Source: Eublepharis macularius
Taxonomy: Eukaryota; Chordata; Lepidosauria; Squamata; Eublepharidae
Assembly: GCF_028583425.1 (NCBI RefSeq)
Contig: NC_072792.1
Coordinates: forward strand, 159,160,676-159,224,675
DNA length: 64,000 nt
Direction: 5' to 3'
Shown here: piece after piece, positions 11,323 through 24,368 of the stretch
Numbering within the stretch: position 1 is the stretch's first letter
Layout: every line of letters starts with the position of its first letter
Notes under the pieces: model-generated
What the model was told of the DNA's origin: nothing
Seen by the model: the letters and a program-made list of their open reading frames with translations, nothing else
Databases searched by the model: none
Translations under genes and position numbers: made by a program

Positions 11323-13634
11323 GAGCTGTTATTTTGCATATATGTTCTTCATTAAGCTTGAACCACCAGCAGAGAAACACAGGCCTTTCCACTCATGAAC
11401 GGAACACACCCCACCTTGCCAAAGCACTTATACCAGTTTGTGGTTAAGCAGCATTTCATGAGTCATTCAACATTAAGGCAGCCCTGTCATCTCTGGCTCT
11501 TTGTGGGGTTGTGGTGGCAGTTTCCATGATCTCATATCCTATGTTTTATTCTTTCTCCTCTAAAAGAGTAGCACAGTCTCACACTATTACCTAAGCATTG
11601 ATCATTTGAAAGGACACTGGCTTTCAACTTCACTGGCTGTGGTTTTGGTATGGGTGCATTTTGGGATGTTCTCTTCAGTTTAGCATATTTGTAAGAAAAA
11701 TGACATTGCTGAATTGTGTATTTTCAGAGTTTTTTCACCTCTAGAGTGGAATTCTTTGGTGTTTCACGTCCTGTCATCATAGATGGTTTTCTTTGCCTAT
11801 CTGTTCACAAAGGTCTAGATGGCAGGTAGCCGTTCCAGCATTATCTCTTACTTTTTTAAAAAATAAAGAAATGGAACGTTATCTGTAGAATATCTCCTAC
11901 TTATAGGTCTGTTTTTACTGAAGTTTTCAGTTACCAGATAAAAGTAGGGAGCAGCTAAGTGCCCTATTCTCTTCCCTTTGCATCCTGTTATCCCAGTGAA
12001 TTGCAAGGTGGAAAACCTGGACCTTTCTGGCAAGGGAGCATATGAAAACATCGGTCCCAAGGAGGGGACAGAATCCTACCTCACTATATATACATGATGA
12101 CTGGTCATTCAAACACCACATTGAAATACTAACTGTGTTAAGCTGGGTTCCTCCCTAGATAAACGCTACACAAGTCTAGGAGCTTTTATTCTTTTAATAT
12201 TTTTTGCTAGAACACAGCTTTCAAACAGTGTTCAGCTGCCTTTTTGTTGAGTAAAATTGTGCATTGTATATTTTACATTTAAATGTAAACCTATCTCTGG
12301 TATACTGTCCAATGAGAGGGTGTGAAATGGTTGGATTGAACATTATTTTCTAGACTCCCTTGTACTAAACTATCATTGCTGGGGGTTGATCGCTTAATGA
12401 AGGCAGTGCATGAACAAATGCTGCCTTGTGCTTGTTTTTAGGGCCCCTTTGCACATCACGTTCTTCCTGTTCACTTTGTGATAACTGTGAAGGTATACAG
12501 GAACATCATGCACAATGCTCTACATTTTCATGAAATCTGGTCATGGAGATGGTGGCAGAACAAGAGCAAATGAGCTATATGAACAAACTTTGATGCTGAT
12601 GCATGCACTTAGTGAGCATTGAATGTACATTATAACTGGTGAGACCCTGTCTCATCTAGTTCTCCTTGAAATGACTAATGAAAAACCTTGAATTTTCACA
12701 TTGTTTATAGAAATCAAGTTATATTCTTGATCTTTCACTAGCAGTTGGGAGAAAGAAGCCCTGATTTCTCTGAGGATGGTTCGGCTATCTTTTGTTCGGT
12801 ATTATGCACTCAAAATTTACACTTACCTATTAAAATTGCCATTTTGTTAAATTTTCATGCACAGGTTTCTTATAAACAATTCTGTTGAGGGTTTTTTAGG
12901 GGGGAATATACTGAATTTAAGAAAGATATGTGGAGGAAGGACATCATGAAAGGAGAAATATATATTGTGCGCACGCGTGCATACACACACACACAAGTAT
13001 TCCGGATTTTGTGGGTAAAGGTAGCTGGCGAGCCTTGAATAGATTGGGCCACAAATGCTGTGCACATACTTAAAACACTGCTTGGTTTTCCTTTAGTGTT
13101 TCTGCTACTAGTAGCTGAACATGGGGTCTTATGTATTGCAAGTTTTCACGCAGTGAATCATGAGACCTGAATTTCCAAAGTGTTAGAAAATTTTGCCATA
13201 GCAGGTGGAACACTGTGCTAGTATTTCCTGTTTTTTCCTGAAATGTGTGCACATGCATTGATATGCCAGTCTGTCTGGCGGGAGGGGGGGGGATACAAGT
13301 TAGGTTTGCTGTTCATAATCTACAGTGTATAGGTTAGAATTGAAATGGATATAATCCATTTATAAATGCTGTGTGAATTTTTCTAAGCAGTTGGGAATAA
13401 ACATCTGTAACAACAAAGTTTTTCATAGCTAACAAAGTGGTGATAATGATCCATCACCAGCTGTCGGGGAACAATTAAATGATGCAGCAACATCAAGGAA
13501 ATACATGGTGAAGTAATTTTGCGACATGCTTCCCTCCCTTTCCCCTCCATTAGCATCATGTTTTGTGTTGTAAAAATCAAGTTACAATTAATAACATCTA
13601 TTATTTTGGATAACATTCATTGGCTAACAATAAA
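11323..13634 (+). other. RDX 3' UTR (extent inferred)
   Basis: This AT-rich sequence lies downstream of the RDX stop and is free of recognised transposons. It carries a short CA tract near 12982-12993 and a G-run near 13283. The length fits a vertebrate RDX 3' UTR of about 2.3 kb ending at one of two AATAAA signals (13629-13634 or 13754-13759). The true end cannot be seen without transcripts. Confidence 0.5.
13629..13634 (+). terminator. Candidate RDX polyadenylation signal
   Basis: AATAAA is followed within 30-45 bases by the GT-rich 'gaggtccactgttgttattt'. A second AATAAA lies at 13754-13759. The choice between them is open. Confidence 0.35.
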
Positions 13635-14550
13635 GAGAATACAGTTCATTCTTCTGAGGTCCACTGTTGTTATTTAACCCATCTTTTCCCTGATGGCATT
13701 GTTTAGTTACATTGTAAAAACCCACATTTATTGATGAAAAATGATTCAAGAGCAATAAAAATAATTGAAGCAAAGTTCGCTCCTGAGGGTAAAGGGCATG
13801 CACACCCGAATGGCAGAGGGTTGTGCAGTCTGAACCTTTTCCCTTGATTCCTCTTGAGATGACGTGATGTGGAATCAGAGATGCATGTGCTTAAACTGTA
13901 TGAGTCTGCTCCAGTTTTACCACGTTTGGTAAATGGGCTTCATTACATCTTGGTCATGCTATCTGGGTTTCATCACATGCCCGTTTTGGGTAGGTGTGTA
14001 TGGAGATAGCACAAAACTTTTTCACTGTGCGCAAAAGTCAGGATGCAGAGAACTGTGAGCAGATCTATACTAGTGAATGGGTTCTTTCCCATCTTCTCCT
14101 TCCTTGTCAGCCTGAAGATGAGTTTATAAAAATCACTCATCTTAAATAAATCATTTTTACTCCGGGAAGTGGGCCGGAGTTTGATGCAACCCATAGGTTT
14201 AAAAGGAATGTTAATTTGAATTGTTTAATGTTGCACATAAAAAAATAACTGCACTTGTTACCTGAACGCTATTTTCTGTCTGTTTCTGTGAAATCCAGAA
14301 TATCTAAAATGCTTTATGCAGTAACCATTTTGAAGTTTGTGCTCTCCTATGTACCAGTGCTGGAAAATCTAGATTTTCAGTTTCTTCCAGTCAGAGGAGT
14401 ATGTGATAGTCCATACAGCTGATGGCTGCCCAGCTGGAAGGTTTCCATCCGTTCAGACACAGCACTTGTAATTATGGTTCGTGGCAGTGTTCAGTCAAAT
14501 CAGTGAAGTGGCTTGATTGTTGAATTCGGGACAGATCCTCACTCAGACTC

Positions 14551-15068
14551 AAAACAGACGTGACAAAATACCTAGATTCAACTCGTGTTCTCTTACCTAA
14601 AGGCTTGTCGGGAAGTGTAGGCGTCCTTGCAGCATAAAGTTTAGCATTTACAGTGCAGGCGTCCTTGCAGCTTAAAGTTTAGCATTTACAGAGCAGCAGG
14701 GAGGGAAGTGCAGGCGTGGGGTGCCTTTCCTCCCACTCTCAAGGTGCATCATGGCATTTTCCCTTCCCCTTACCCGGCCTGGCCCTGCAGAGCGATGCCT
14801 GGCTGCACCGGGAGACTTTAAGCTGCAAGGACACCTGCACTTCCCTCTCGCTGCTCTGTAAATGCTAAACTTTAAGCTGCAAGGACACCTGCACTTCTCT
14901 CCCTGCTGCTCTGTAAATGCTAAACTTTAAGCTGCAAGGACACCTGCACTTCTCTCCCTGCTGCTTTGTAAATGCTAAACTTTAAGCTGCAAGGATGCCT
15001 ACACTTCCCGACAAACCTTGAGGTAAGAGAACACGAGTTGAATCTAGGTATTTTGTCACGTTTGTTTC
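14551..15068. mobile_element. Fold-back DNA element with 54-55 bp subterminal repeats
   Basis: The ends are near-perfect inverted repeats: 'gtgacaaaatacctagattc' on the left and its complement on the right, extending through 'gttctcttacct' and 'gtcgggaagtgtaggc'. Inside the right arm, three tandem units start at 14823, 14877 and 14932 (54, 55 and 55 bp), plus a partial unit at 14987. Each unit contains 'ctgcaaggacacctgcactt' and ends 'taaatgctaaactttaag'. The left arm has the same units in the opposite orientation. There is no coding capacity and no clear target-site duplication, so the superfamily is left open. Confidence 0.75.
14823..15012 (+). repeat. Tandem 54-55 bp repeat within fold-back element
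   Basis: There are three full units and one partial unit with only a few differences between them. They are complementary to the left-arm units at about 14620-14715, so a single strand can fold into a long hairpin. Confidence 0.8.
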
Positions 15069-16639
15069 GGCTCTCAGTCATGAAGAACTCTGGGTGATCA
15101 TGGGGCTAGTCATTCACATACTCAAGAGTGTAGTTGTGAGTATACATTAAAAAACCTGTGCTCCTTAGCAAGGTTCAAAAGTTGAAAACTAAGGATTTCA
15201 ACTCTATGTTCAATTACCTTACTCCTGCCAAAGGGTCCAATCTCTGCTTGCTGTAGCAGACATAATTTTTGCTGTAGATTATGCATAAATCTGAGAAATG
15301 GTTCAGTGCTATAGTTGAAAGATTGAGAAAAGGAAGCCTTGCTTCTCCACCAGAGTGAAAAGTCCTGTAACATAAACAGCCTTTCTGCACTGTTCAGAAA
15401 ACCAAAGCCAATCTGCTCTTGTAGGACCTAAGGGACTCGCACTTGTATTGCAAACATTTGTCATCTTTGGCATGCTAACTGGGTTTCACATGTTCCAGTT
15501 TTGTGTGTATATTGATCTGGGTTGATCCATATCCATTTCTCTGAGGGTACTATGCATTTCACAGCAAGATTTCTGCTTAATGGCTTCGCATGGGATGCAT
15601 GGAATCAAGGTAGAATTTCCACATCTGTGTAATGGCATATTTATGTGCTCAAGTCTGAATAATCTTTCATATGAATTACAGAAGCTCTTCTGATAGGAAA
15701 AGTTGCCCACCAGATGACTTCTCTGACTGTGTGCAATGTAGGTCTTGAAACAGCACCTTTGATTGCCCAGTAGTGTCCTGTGAAACAAACAAGGGATTTC
15801 GTTCCAAGGTGCTGTTTTACCAGCAGAATGGCACTTCCATTGGAGACAAGGGTGATTTTTACTAATTTCCCCCCTTACTTTGCATCTCTGTACTGGTTCT
15901 GAGGGTTCCTTGACTACTGATGGGTTGGGTCCAAAATACTGTTGATTCTAAGCAATGCATTGATACTGTGCTCTTATTGGATATGCTTTTGTGAAACCAT
16001 TTTCCACCTCAAAATCAGTCATGTGACCTGGCTCCCTGTAGTCAAATGTGATTATGCAGGGTGTACAAGTGATGTATTGTCTGCTTCCTTCATCCCCTGC
16101 ATAAGAACCGGTCAACTTTTTTGCTGTAGATGATGCCTAGATCTCAGAGATGTTTCATGTCTTTTGATGGGCAATCCTACCTTGTGTGTGCTCATTACAG
16201 GATACCCATCAAAAGACATGAAATGATGTGTTCCTTTGTCCCCTTAAGTATAAACCTCTCACTTCTGAGCAAGGCAGTGAAGTGAGAGAGGAAGCAGTAC
16301 TTTCATCTTTGTCATGTGTAAATGTATCATCACTTTGGACCTCCTTGGAAATGTAACTGGGATCTGCTCCCACTATTCTCCCATGGAAGGTCTAATTTCC
16401 ATACTTTTTACAAACCTTGTTTTAAAAGTGAAACTGAATAGAAAACTTTTACGGCCTTATTCTATTAAGAGGCGGCACTTGCAAGGTAGTACTCACGTGC
16501 AAGGCACCATCACTGATGCATTGCCTGGATATGTGCTGATGTCAATAGTGGGCACCGGAAGTTGTCGTACAACAATATGCATCCCAGGAAATTGCTTTAT
16601 TCCAAGTCTAAATTTTGGTCCATCTAGTTCAGTGTTCTC

Positions 16640-16765
16640 TACTTCGACAGTAGGTTTCTAGGATCTCAGGCCAAGAAAGGTCTGTCCCAACACCTACCTG
16701 AGATTCTGTTACCGGAGATGCCAGAGATGCATGCAGTGTGCTTTGCCACTGAGCCACGGCAATCA
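16640..16765 (-). repeat. tRNA-derived SINE, reverse copy
   Basis: The minus strand reads 'gccgtggctcagtggcaaag', then a 'gcatgcatctctggcatctc' B-box-proximal segment. It is the same family as the copies at 9.45, 48.2 and 50.3 kb. Confidence 0.65.
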
Positions 16766-17101
16766 TCTTTAAATTAATGCTCCTTCACCAGAAGTAGCAT
16801 AATGATGTGGGTGTGAAATGGATGTGAGTTGGGGAAAGATTTGCCTGGGGTTCCATTTTATGGGTACTTTGACCAGAGAGATGTAAATTGGCGCACACAA
16901 CAATTTACCTTCAATTTCATAAAGCTCTTGTAATGGAATTGCAGTTGATGTACAGTATAATAGAATCGACTTGACTAATAAAGTTGTGTCCATGTGATTT
17001 GGATTTCTATCCTGCTAGTTATTGTAAAACTTAATGCAGTTTTATTGTAATAACTTTTCTGCACATATGTACATGTTATTAACAATGCTGACAATTATGT
17101 G

Positions 17102-17350
17102 AGAAGCCAGTTTGGTGTAGTGGTTAAGAGTGCTGGGACTCTAATCTGGAGAACTGGGTTTGATTCCCCACTCCTCCACTTGTAGCCAGGTGGGTGACTT
17201 TGGGTCAGTCACAGCTTTCCAGAGCTCTCTCAGCCACATCCACCTCACAGGTTGTTGTTGTGGGGATAATAATAGCATACTTTGTAAACTGCTCTGAGTG
17301 GGTGTTGAGTTGTCCTGAAGGGTGGTATATAAATCGAAATGTTGTTGTTA
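17102..17350 (+). repeat. tRNA-derived SINE, well preserved
   Basis: The element begins 'gaagccagtttggtgtagtg', has a B-box-like 'gggtttgattcccc', a core-like 'gtgactttgggtcagtcaca', 'gttgttgtggggataataat', and ends 'ggtatataaatcg' followed by gttgttgtta. This is a standard squamate tRNA-SINE with little decay. Confidence 0.8.
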
Positions 17351-17559
17351 TAAGCAGTGGGTAGAATTGAGTTGTAAGTCTAGACTCATGGTCTTAGGCA
17401 AGACTTCTATTGATAAAATGGAACTCAAGAGGGCAGTTTGAAAAATATTTAAAATATTCATATTCTGCATTTCACCTGTCAGTGGGACTCAGTAGCATAT
17501 GTCATAACAATTGGCTAAAATCTCATTACACAAAAGTACAATACAGATAAAAGAACCTG

Positions 17560-18955
17560 TTTTGTTAAAGCCCTCCCGAGCCCTACTGTGTTGGAGAACT
17601 TCCGGCCAGTCTCCAATCTTCCATTCTTGGGCAAGGTACTAAAGTGGGTGATTGTATTCCCAGCTCCAGAGGCTCTTGGAAGAAAGTGACTTTTCTGGAC
17701 CCCTTTCAATCTGGTTTCAGGCCAGGGTTTGGAACGGACTGCTTTGGTTGCCTTAGTTGATGATCTTCACCAAGAACTAGATGGGCAATGTGACCCTGGA
17801 TCTCTTGGTTTCCTTTGATACTGTTGACCATAGTATCCTACTGCACTGCCTGTTGGTGCTGGGACTAAATACTATGTTGGTTTGAGACCTATCTGGGAGG
17901 TGGTGCTGGGGGATTTCTGCTCTGTCCCTTGGCTTGTTAGGTTCCACAAGGTTTGATTTTATCCCTCATGCTATTTTTTACATGAAACCACTGAGTGTGG
18001 TCATTAGGAGCTTTGGGATGTGGTGTCACCAATATGCAGATGATGCTTAGCTCTACCTGTCTTTTCCACCTAATTCTAAGGATGCTATTGATGTTTTGAA
18101 CTGATGCTTGTGACTCAGTAACGGGCTGGATGAAGATGAACAAGCTGAAACTGAATCCTGACAAGACAGAGATTCTCTGGGTTAGTAGACCAGCAGACCA
18201 GGAATTGAGATATCTCCTGACTTGGTTTTACTTGTCAAAGTTATACTTCCCTTGAAATGCCAGGTTTGCAGCTTGGGACTGCTCAACACAGCAGTTACCT
18301 TAGAAAACCAGATGGCTCTGGTGGTTCCGGAGAGCTTTTGCCCAGCTTTGGTTGGTGTGTCAGTTGTGCGCATTCCTGCCTCAGTCAAATCTAGCCACAG
18401 TGATTCATGCCTTAGTCACATCTAGATTGGACTATCGCAGTGTTTGGAAGCTGTGGCTAGACTGCTGGTTGGGGCCAGTTACCAAGAGTATGTGGCCACA
18501 ATATTACAGCAATTACACAGGCCACCAATCTGCTCCTGAACTCGATTGGCCTACATGGCTTGGGGCCGTGAATCGGGACCATCTTCTTCCATATATTTCG
18601 GCCTGGGAATTAACATCAGAGGGAGAGTACTTCTGACACTTCCATCAGCTAAAGAAGCTCAACTAGTGGGTACAAGAGAGAGGGCCTTTTCAGTGGCAGT
18701 CCCACTATTATGAAACAGCATCCCCAGGGAGGTGCGCCTGGCCCCCTCACTGCTGATCTTCAGGAGGATGCTGAAGACATTTTTATTCAGGACTGCTTTT
18801 CATTAACTTTGGCTCTATGTTTTATTGCCAATCTTAAACTGTGTTTTTAAACTTTATTCGTTTTATATTTTATTTATATTTTAAGGCTCCTTGAGTTCCT
18901 GCAAAGTAAAAAGGCAGCTGATAAATATTTTAAATAAATAATAAATACAAATAAA
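17560..18955 (+). mobile_element. L2-type LINE, degenerate, RT to 3' end
   Basis: Interrupted frames show, in order, ENFRPVSNLPFLGKVLKW, a broken finger/palm region with a 'cagatgatgc' remnant where the YADD box should be, 'KLKLNPDKTEIL', and TSRLDY. A 3' UTR follows that ends in A-rich 'ataaataataaatac'. Many stops and frameshifts occur. It is a long but dead copy. Confidence 0.75.
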
Positions 18956-19700
18956 ATGAAAGCAAACTGGCCCCCATTATAACTGATCTCTGCACAGAAG
19001 CCACAAAAAACATGTTGTAAAAGTTCGGTCTTACAGAGCCTTTGAAATTTCTGCAAGGATGGAATCTCCTTCAAGTCACTGGGAAGCCTGTTCCATAGAA
19101 CAGAAGCAACCACTAGGGGAACCTGAGCCTGGACAAAAGCAGTTCTTACTAACCTGGCTGGAAGAACTGCATTATGCAGAAGATTGGACTAAGTGACCCT
19201 TGGGGTCCCTTCCAGCTCTATGTTTCTGTATAGCAATGTGAGACACCAATACAAGTGTATAGGGTGGTAAAGGACTTTAAAGGTTAGCACCACAACTTTG
19301 AACTGAACTTGAAGAAAACTGGCACCCAATACAACATTCATGAATTCAGGGTAATGTGTTTGAAATGCTTAACACTTTTTAACAATCAAGCTGTGTCAAT
19401 GTACACAACTTGTTATGTTGCGTTATCTTTTAAAGGCAACTCCATGTAGAGCGAGCTACAATAGTCCAGTCTCACAGTCATTTATTTCATGGATTAGAAT
19501 ACCTAGGGCAGCCAAACCTTTAAAGGGGACTATTTCCATACCATATGATGTTGAAAAGGCCTTTTTTGTCACCTGGTTTACCTGCTGTTCCAGTAGAAGG
19601 GTTAGTTCCAGTGAAACCTTCAAGCTCTTGACTAATAAAGTAATACTAAGGTAGATAACAACTCTGTCCAGGACTGCAGCCTTCCCAACCAGCATTATTG
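18956..19700 (-). mobile_element. L2-type LINE, degenerate reverse copy with CR1 tail inserted
   Basis: Minus-strand frames give VQFKVVVLTFKVL and, nearer the 3' end, SVLWNRLPSDLKEIPSLQKF followed by CKTELLQHVF, the C-terminal signature of L2-like ORF2. Within it, about 19150-19229 on the plus strand is a CR1 3' terminus ('gacccttggggtcccttcca', then 'ctctatgtttctgta'). Confidence 0.6.
19150..19229 (+). repeat. CR1 LINE 3'-terminal fragment
   Basis: 'gattggactaagtgaccctt' leading to 'ccagctctatgtttctgta' closely follows the CR1 terminal consensus. Only the last ~80 bp are present. Confidence 0.65.
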
Positions 19701-19801
19701 TAAGAAAGACACCCAGTCAAACCCTAAGATCTTGCCAAGAGTGACTGAACTTTGGTTCATGCTTTTAAGTTATTACAAGCCTGGTTCTGACCTAGTTAGA
19801 A

Positions 19802-20390
19802 AAATGTGCTGGCTTGTTAATTCTGAATACCTGCAGGCCAGTGCCAGTTCCATGGAGATTTGGCCTTGAGAGACTGGCTCTCACAACTCATTCTCTTCCC
19901 TCCCCAATTTCACACGGCTTCTAATGCCTATTAAGTAAAGTGAGCTCTGATTGGCTCTTGGTTGATAGGATGATGTTGGCAGTTCTAAAAGATGGCGGCC
20001 TAGCTCTCTTCTTCTCTGATCGTCCTTTACCATCATGTGTGAGAGAAAACTGGTTCCATGCCTCTGGTCATCAACATCTCTCGTGTCACATGGTATGGAA
20101 ATGGACTCCTTTGCTAAACCAGTGGGTGAGAACCTAGAAGCTAAGAAACTAAATCAGAGAATAGGTTGCAAGCTTTTAAAGTATTTTTAGATAGACTGCT
20201 GTTAGCTAGCAATAAAGGTTTGTTTTAATATCTGTTGCCTGAATTAGAGTACTTTATGCTCAGTGACACTCTATGTAACTTTGTGATCAATAAAGATATT
20301 TTATTCAAGCTGGTATCTGGAGTCACAAGTTGCACATGGGTACAATCTCTGGGAACCCAGAGACTGGGAAGTCTCACACGTTAAATCAAC
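19802..20390 (+). other. Possible solo LTR
   Basis: A promoter-like stretch (a 'gattggctc' CCAAT-type box near 19949, GC-richer leader) is followed by AATAAA-type signals at about 20211 and 20290 and a downstream T-rich region. The block begins TG and could end CA. No target-site duplication was found, and no internal retroviral coding sequence flanks it. This is a weak call. Confidence 0.25.
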
Positions 20391-20839
20391 AGGTGCCTTC
20401 CTTCAGCCTAAGGGTTCTGGTGTGGTTGTTGTCATAGGCCAGAAACAGGAGTTCGGGGGTGCCTGGTTGATACAACTATCTTCATCTTACCAGGTTTATT
20501 GTTATATTCTTCCTTGGCAACTTGACTACAGCTTCCAGACATTGTCCTGACATATAAACAGGTGCTCCTGGAGGTTTATTCTATTTGATGTAGAGCTGGC
20601 TGTCAGCATATTGAGGACTACCCAATCTGAAGCTTTGGTCAAGCTCAGTCAATGTTCCTACACAGATGTTAAGCAACAACTTACAATACTGAGGCCTGCA
20701 GAACTCCACATGAGACCTCCCTCAATGCAGAAATTGTATCATCAATTCCTGTCAAACTTCTCCTGGTATACTCCCATAGTTCAGTGGCGCTCTTCAGACA
20801 GACTTCTGGTGTTGTACTCTCTCAGGATTGTCTGCTTTG

Positions 20840-20975
20840 CAACAGTCAGGTTGTGAGCTTTTTCTGTGGCAGGACTCGTTCTTTGGAATGGTTTACCAGA
20901 GTGGATATGGGGTATTTCACTTCCTGCATTGCGCCACTTCAAATTGTGGGTGGGGCCTTGTGTGACTGAAGGTTC
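20840..20975 (+). repeat. LINE C-terminal fragment
   Basis: A short frame reads AFSVAGLVLWNGLPEW, matching the 'AFSVAGP.LWNSLP' segment near the ORF2 end of L2-type LINEs. No other part of the element is clear. Confidence 0.5.
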
Positions 20976-23379
20976 CGTTTGTAGGAAAGAAAGAAAGAAG
21001 GAGAAAAACTTCCCTGCATGTGAAAAGTAGCATGTTAGGAAGATGGTTAGGTTAGAACCGACAACTAATTGCTTCTGCAAAATTCAGATGTTGTATGTGC
21101 AACAGTATTTGGTCCTGTTGCCTGAAGTGGTACATTCCTGACAGAAGTTTGTCATCTCAGCAAGAATTAGATTCTTTACCCTTCAGAATTCATATTGTGT
21201 GAATGTTGTAGGCCAGAAAGAAAACTTGTATCTCATACAGCCAGTTGCTTTTTGCTTCTGTTGTGTTAGTATCATCTGTGATTGAAGGTGCTGTAAAAAC
21301 ATTTTGTGGAAAGCACTGAAGAACTCGTCTTGATGCTGAACTATCTATACATTTTTAAGTGACAGTTGTCTGATCTGTTGAAGAAGTGACTATTTTTGAA
21401 GATCACCATAGATGGTAATTTTCCAGCCGTTCACAATTTTACTTACTTGTTTTTAGGCAAAAGGTAGAAAGTGCAAATCCATTACTAAGAGTAATGCAGA
21501 CTGCCTTGTGAAGCTTCTAAAGGCCCCCAAATCAAATACTGTGCTGTGCCACAGTATGGGGATAAATTGCATCAGGGGAGTCAGCTGCAATTGCTTTTCC
21601 CTCACCTAGCCTTACAACAAACCCTTTTGGAGAAAGGGGAAGCCAAATCTCTTCCACAAGGAGTTTGGATCCAACTCTACATTCACTTTTAGGTCTTTTA
21701 AGAGTATAGAGCTTGACAGAGTGTTACTGGGTTTGTATAAGGCAGCGCTGTAGCACATGCTTGCTGCTTTAGGGTAGTTCATAGCCTGCATCTTCAAGTG
21801 GACAAACTTTTGGACAAAAAGTTATTTCATTATTAGCACTGCTAACACTTGGTAGAGGGACCAAATGAAATACATTTGGACTGCAACCATGAAAAGTCAC
21901 CCTGCACTTTGGTATTCCATTTATTGCACATGACTTTGTACTGAGTAGTGGTCTTCAGTAATCAACAAGCTCTTCCTTCATTCTCATCTTCTAAGAGGGT
22001 TTTTTTTTTCATGCAGACCATTTCTCTGGGAGAAATAATACAGCTCACTCTTGCTTGCTTACAGCAGTGTGTGGTGTGGTTGTTTTCCGTTTTCTTATTA
22101 AACCTGCTTGGTTTTGTCTGTCTTCCTCTTCTGTCTCTCTGTGCAGGTTACAAACGTATGAACTCTTGCAACCGTTAGGATAGAAACTTACAAAGGTGCT
22201 GCAGAAGAGTCTGACTACAAAGGCCTGCCTTTGTGCTTCTGCTATTTGGAAACATTTACAGTCCTTAAAACTAAACAAACAAAAAAAGGTGCTAAGTATT
22301 TGTCAACTCTCTTGAAGGAGCCACTCATGGTTTCTTTCTCAACTTGGTTTTGCTCATTCATTTTTTTCCCTAAGCCTTTTGTTTGGCATTTGAAGAGGCG
22401 AGACTTATGCTTTAGAAATGCTGGCAGCGACATTCCCATGAGGCAAAGAAAACAAAGCTATTCATTCACCTAGTAGCTAAAATGAAAAGCAACACGGCAG
22501 CTGAGCTGACAAGATGTACTGTAACATGGGGTCTGTCGGATGCTGCATGCATGTTCCTTTGATGCATGGAACCTGGCAAAAGGTGGGCAGGGAGGGGATG
22601 GAGGAGAAGGTAAGAGTAATCACTATTTCCCAAGGGCTGACATTGTGATGCTATTTTATACTCCTTTAATTTTAATTCTTGATGCTGCATCAAGATCAGA
22701 TCAATGGATAACAGGCAAATTCACAAATGTTCTTCCTTTGAAGGTGCCACAGCTGAATCTTTTCCTCAGATGGGGATTTTTTTGTATGTCTAGATCATAA
22801 ATACCTTGTACATTTGTATTCTAATAAATGTAACCTAAATGGTCATACGACTCTGTCAACTTTTCCTTGGATGTTATACAACCATTAAATGCCTCTCATT
22901 TAAAGAGAGATGAATGAGAATTTGCAGTGTTCGCTTTTGTCCTTGCCTTAGGAAGAAACATCATGAGAAAAAAAGAGGAGCAAAGTTACATGGTCAGGAA
23001 CAGAAATGCATCACTCGTTCTATGTAGCACAAGTTCCTTAAAAGAAAACTCTTCCTATTTATTTTCCTAATATTCACGCTCATGGGGTTGTTTTGAGATT
23101 GAATCATTACTGTATTTAGGACCCCTTGAATGTTTCAATCTGCAAGAATGTGTTCACTGTATCTGTTGCCTATTTTTTATTAAAACATTTGACTGTCTTA
23201 TGTGAACATAGTAGATGGATTATAAAAGACAAAATGAGATCTTCTTATATGGGGAGCAGGAGCATATAAAAATGAAATATGTGACATTTAAGCTTTAGCC
23301 CAATGTCTGCCCCATCCCTGGCTGACTGAGCACAGGCCAGAGCATAGACACCACCGCCATAGTGCTTTCTGTCTGCTGA

Positions 23380-23520
23380 TTCTTCACTTTAAAGCCCTTC
23401 ACAACCTGGGGACCACATATTTCAAGTACCACCTTTCCCTCTGGTAGCCTCCTGCCAAGCTTAGGTTCCCCCCCCCCCCCCGCTTCCAGCAAGTTCATCC
23501 TGTGATAACTTCTTGCCATC
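23380..23520 (+). repeat. LINE RT-C-terminal fragment, low confidence
   Basis: 'ctttaaagcccttcacaacc' and what follows could encode a decayed 'FKALHNLGTTY' segment of an L2-type ORF2. A run of 13 C at about 23470 interrupts it. Confidence 0.35.
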
Positions 23521-23698
23521 CCGGTGGCCTTTATTTTTATGAAAACACGGGGCTTCCTTTGATTTATTGAAAAAAATCCTCCCTTTCTCTCCTTGGCCGC
23601 GTGGTGTGGATTTTATGGGTCACGCTCTATGGCCAGATTCAGAATTAGAAATATATACTCTGTATTAACATAGTTGATTTCAAGTTATAGGTTCCTTC

Positions 23699-24015
23699 CG
23701 TGAATTCTGCTCTGTTGTTAGTGGTGGCTTGGATTGAACCCAAGAGTATTTACAAAAACAATTGTATACATGCCATTTGAGCAACCTCTTGTTCCATTAA
23801 CAGAAGAGCTCAAACTGGAAGGAGAGGCTCCACCAGTCCCTCCTTCCCACATCTTCATGTTCTTCCCCCCGATTCTCAGGAATGGATTTGGGGGAGTACA
23901 GGGTGTTTGAAGCAGAAGGAAGAGATGGGCAAAGATCCCCTCTGTGAACTCTGCTTCACTTCGTGGTGGTTTGGATTGAACTCAAAAGTCTTTACAAAAA
24001 GTCATATACATGCCT
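23699..24015 (+). repeat. Direct repeat pair about 245 bp apart
   Basis: The block 23699-23772 and the block 23945-24015 share 'gtggcttggattgaac' / 'gtggtttggattgaac', 'tttacaaaaa' and 'atacatgcc' in the same order and spacing. This suggests a local tandem duplication or two copies of one unclassified repeat. Confidence 0.55.
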
Positions 24016-24368
24016 GCCTGTCTACTAAGATTTCTGTTGAGCGATGTTTTCCTTTGAACCTAAACATTTAAGAGAATGGCTATCAATTTAAAAATTCAAA
24101 AAATGTAGTAAAAATTTCATAGATATTCTACTCTGTGGTATGTAGATGAACCTGCAGGATAAGTTTCCACAGCCACAAACTTGTAACTGTTTTAGATGTT
24201 GACTTGGCTACACTTTGGGACTTGCTCCATTCACAAGCATCAGATTTAGCCATCTTAGACTTGCCTCCTGCTTTTTTCACTTGAGGTGTTAATAAAAAAG
24301 CTCCCTGTTTTAAGCAGTGGCCACCTTTTGAATGTACCAAACGATACCATTCTGAAGATATAAAAGCT

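Noticed and set aside
14640..15000. CRISPR-like array from regularly spaced repeats
   Set aside because: The units are directly adjacent 54-55 bp tandem repeats without unique spacers, in a vertebrate genome and within an inverted-repeat element.
4122..17350. tRNA-like A and B boxes at 4.1, 9.5 and 17.1 kb as tRNA genes
   Set aside because: Each continues into a SINE body and none keeps a foldable acceptor stem and anticodon arm.
24128..24340. 70-codon minus-strand frame with lysine-rich sequence
   Set aside because: Considered as a processed pseudogene, but no parent gene could be recognised and no poly(A) or duplication was seen.
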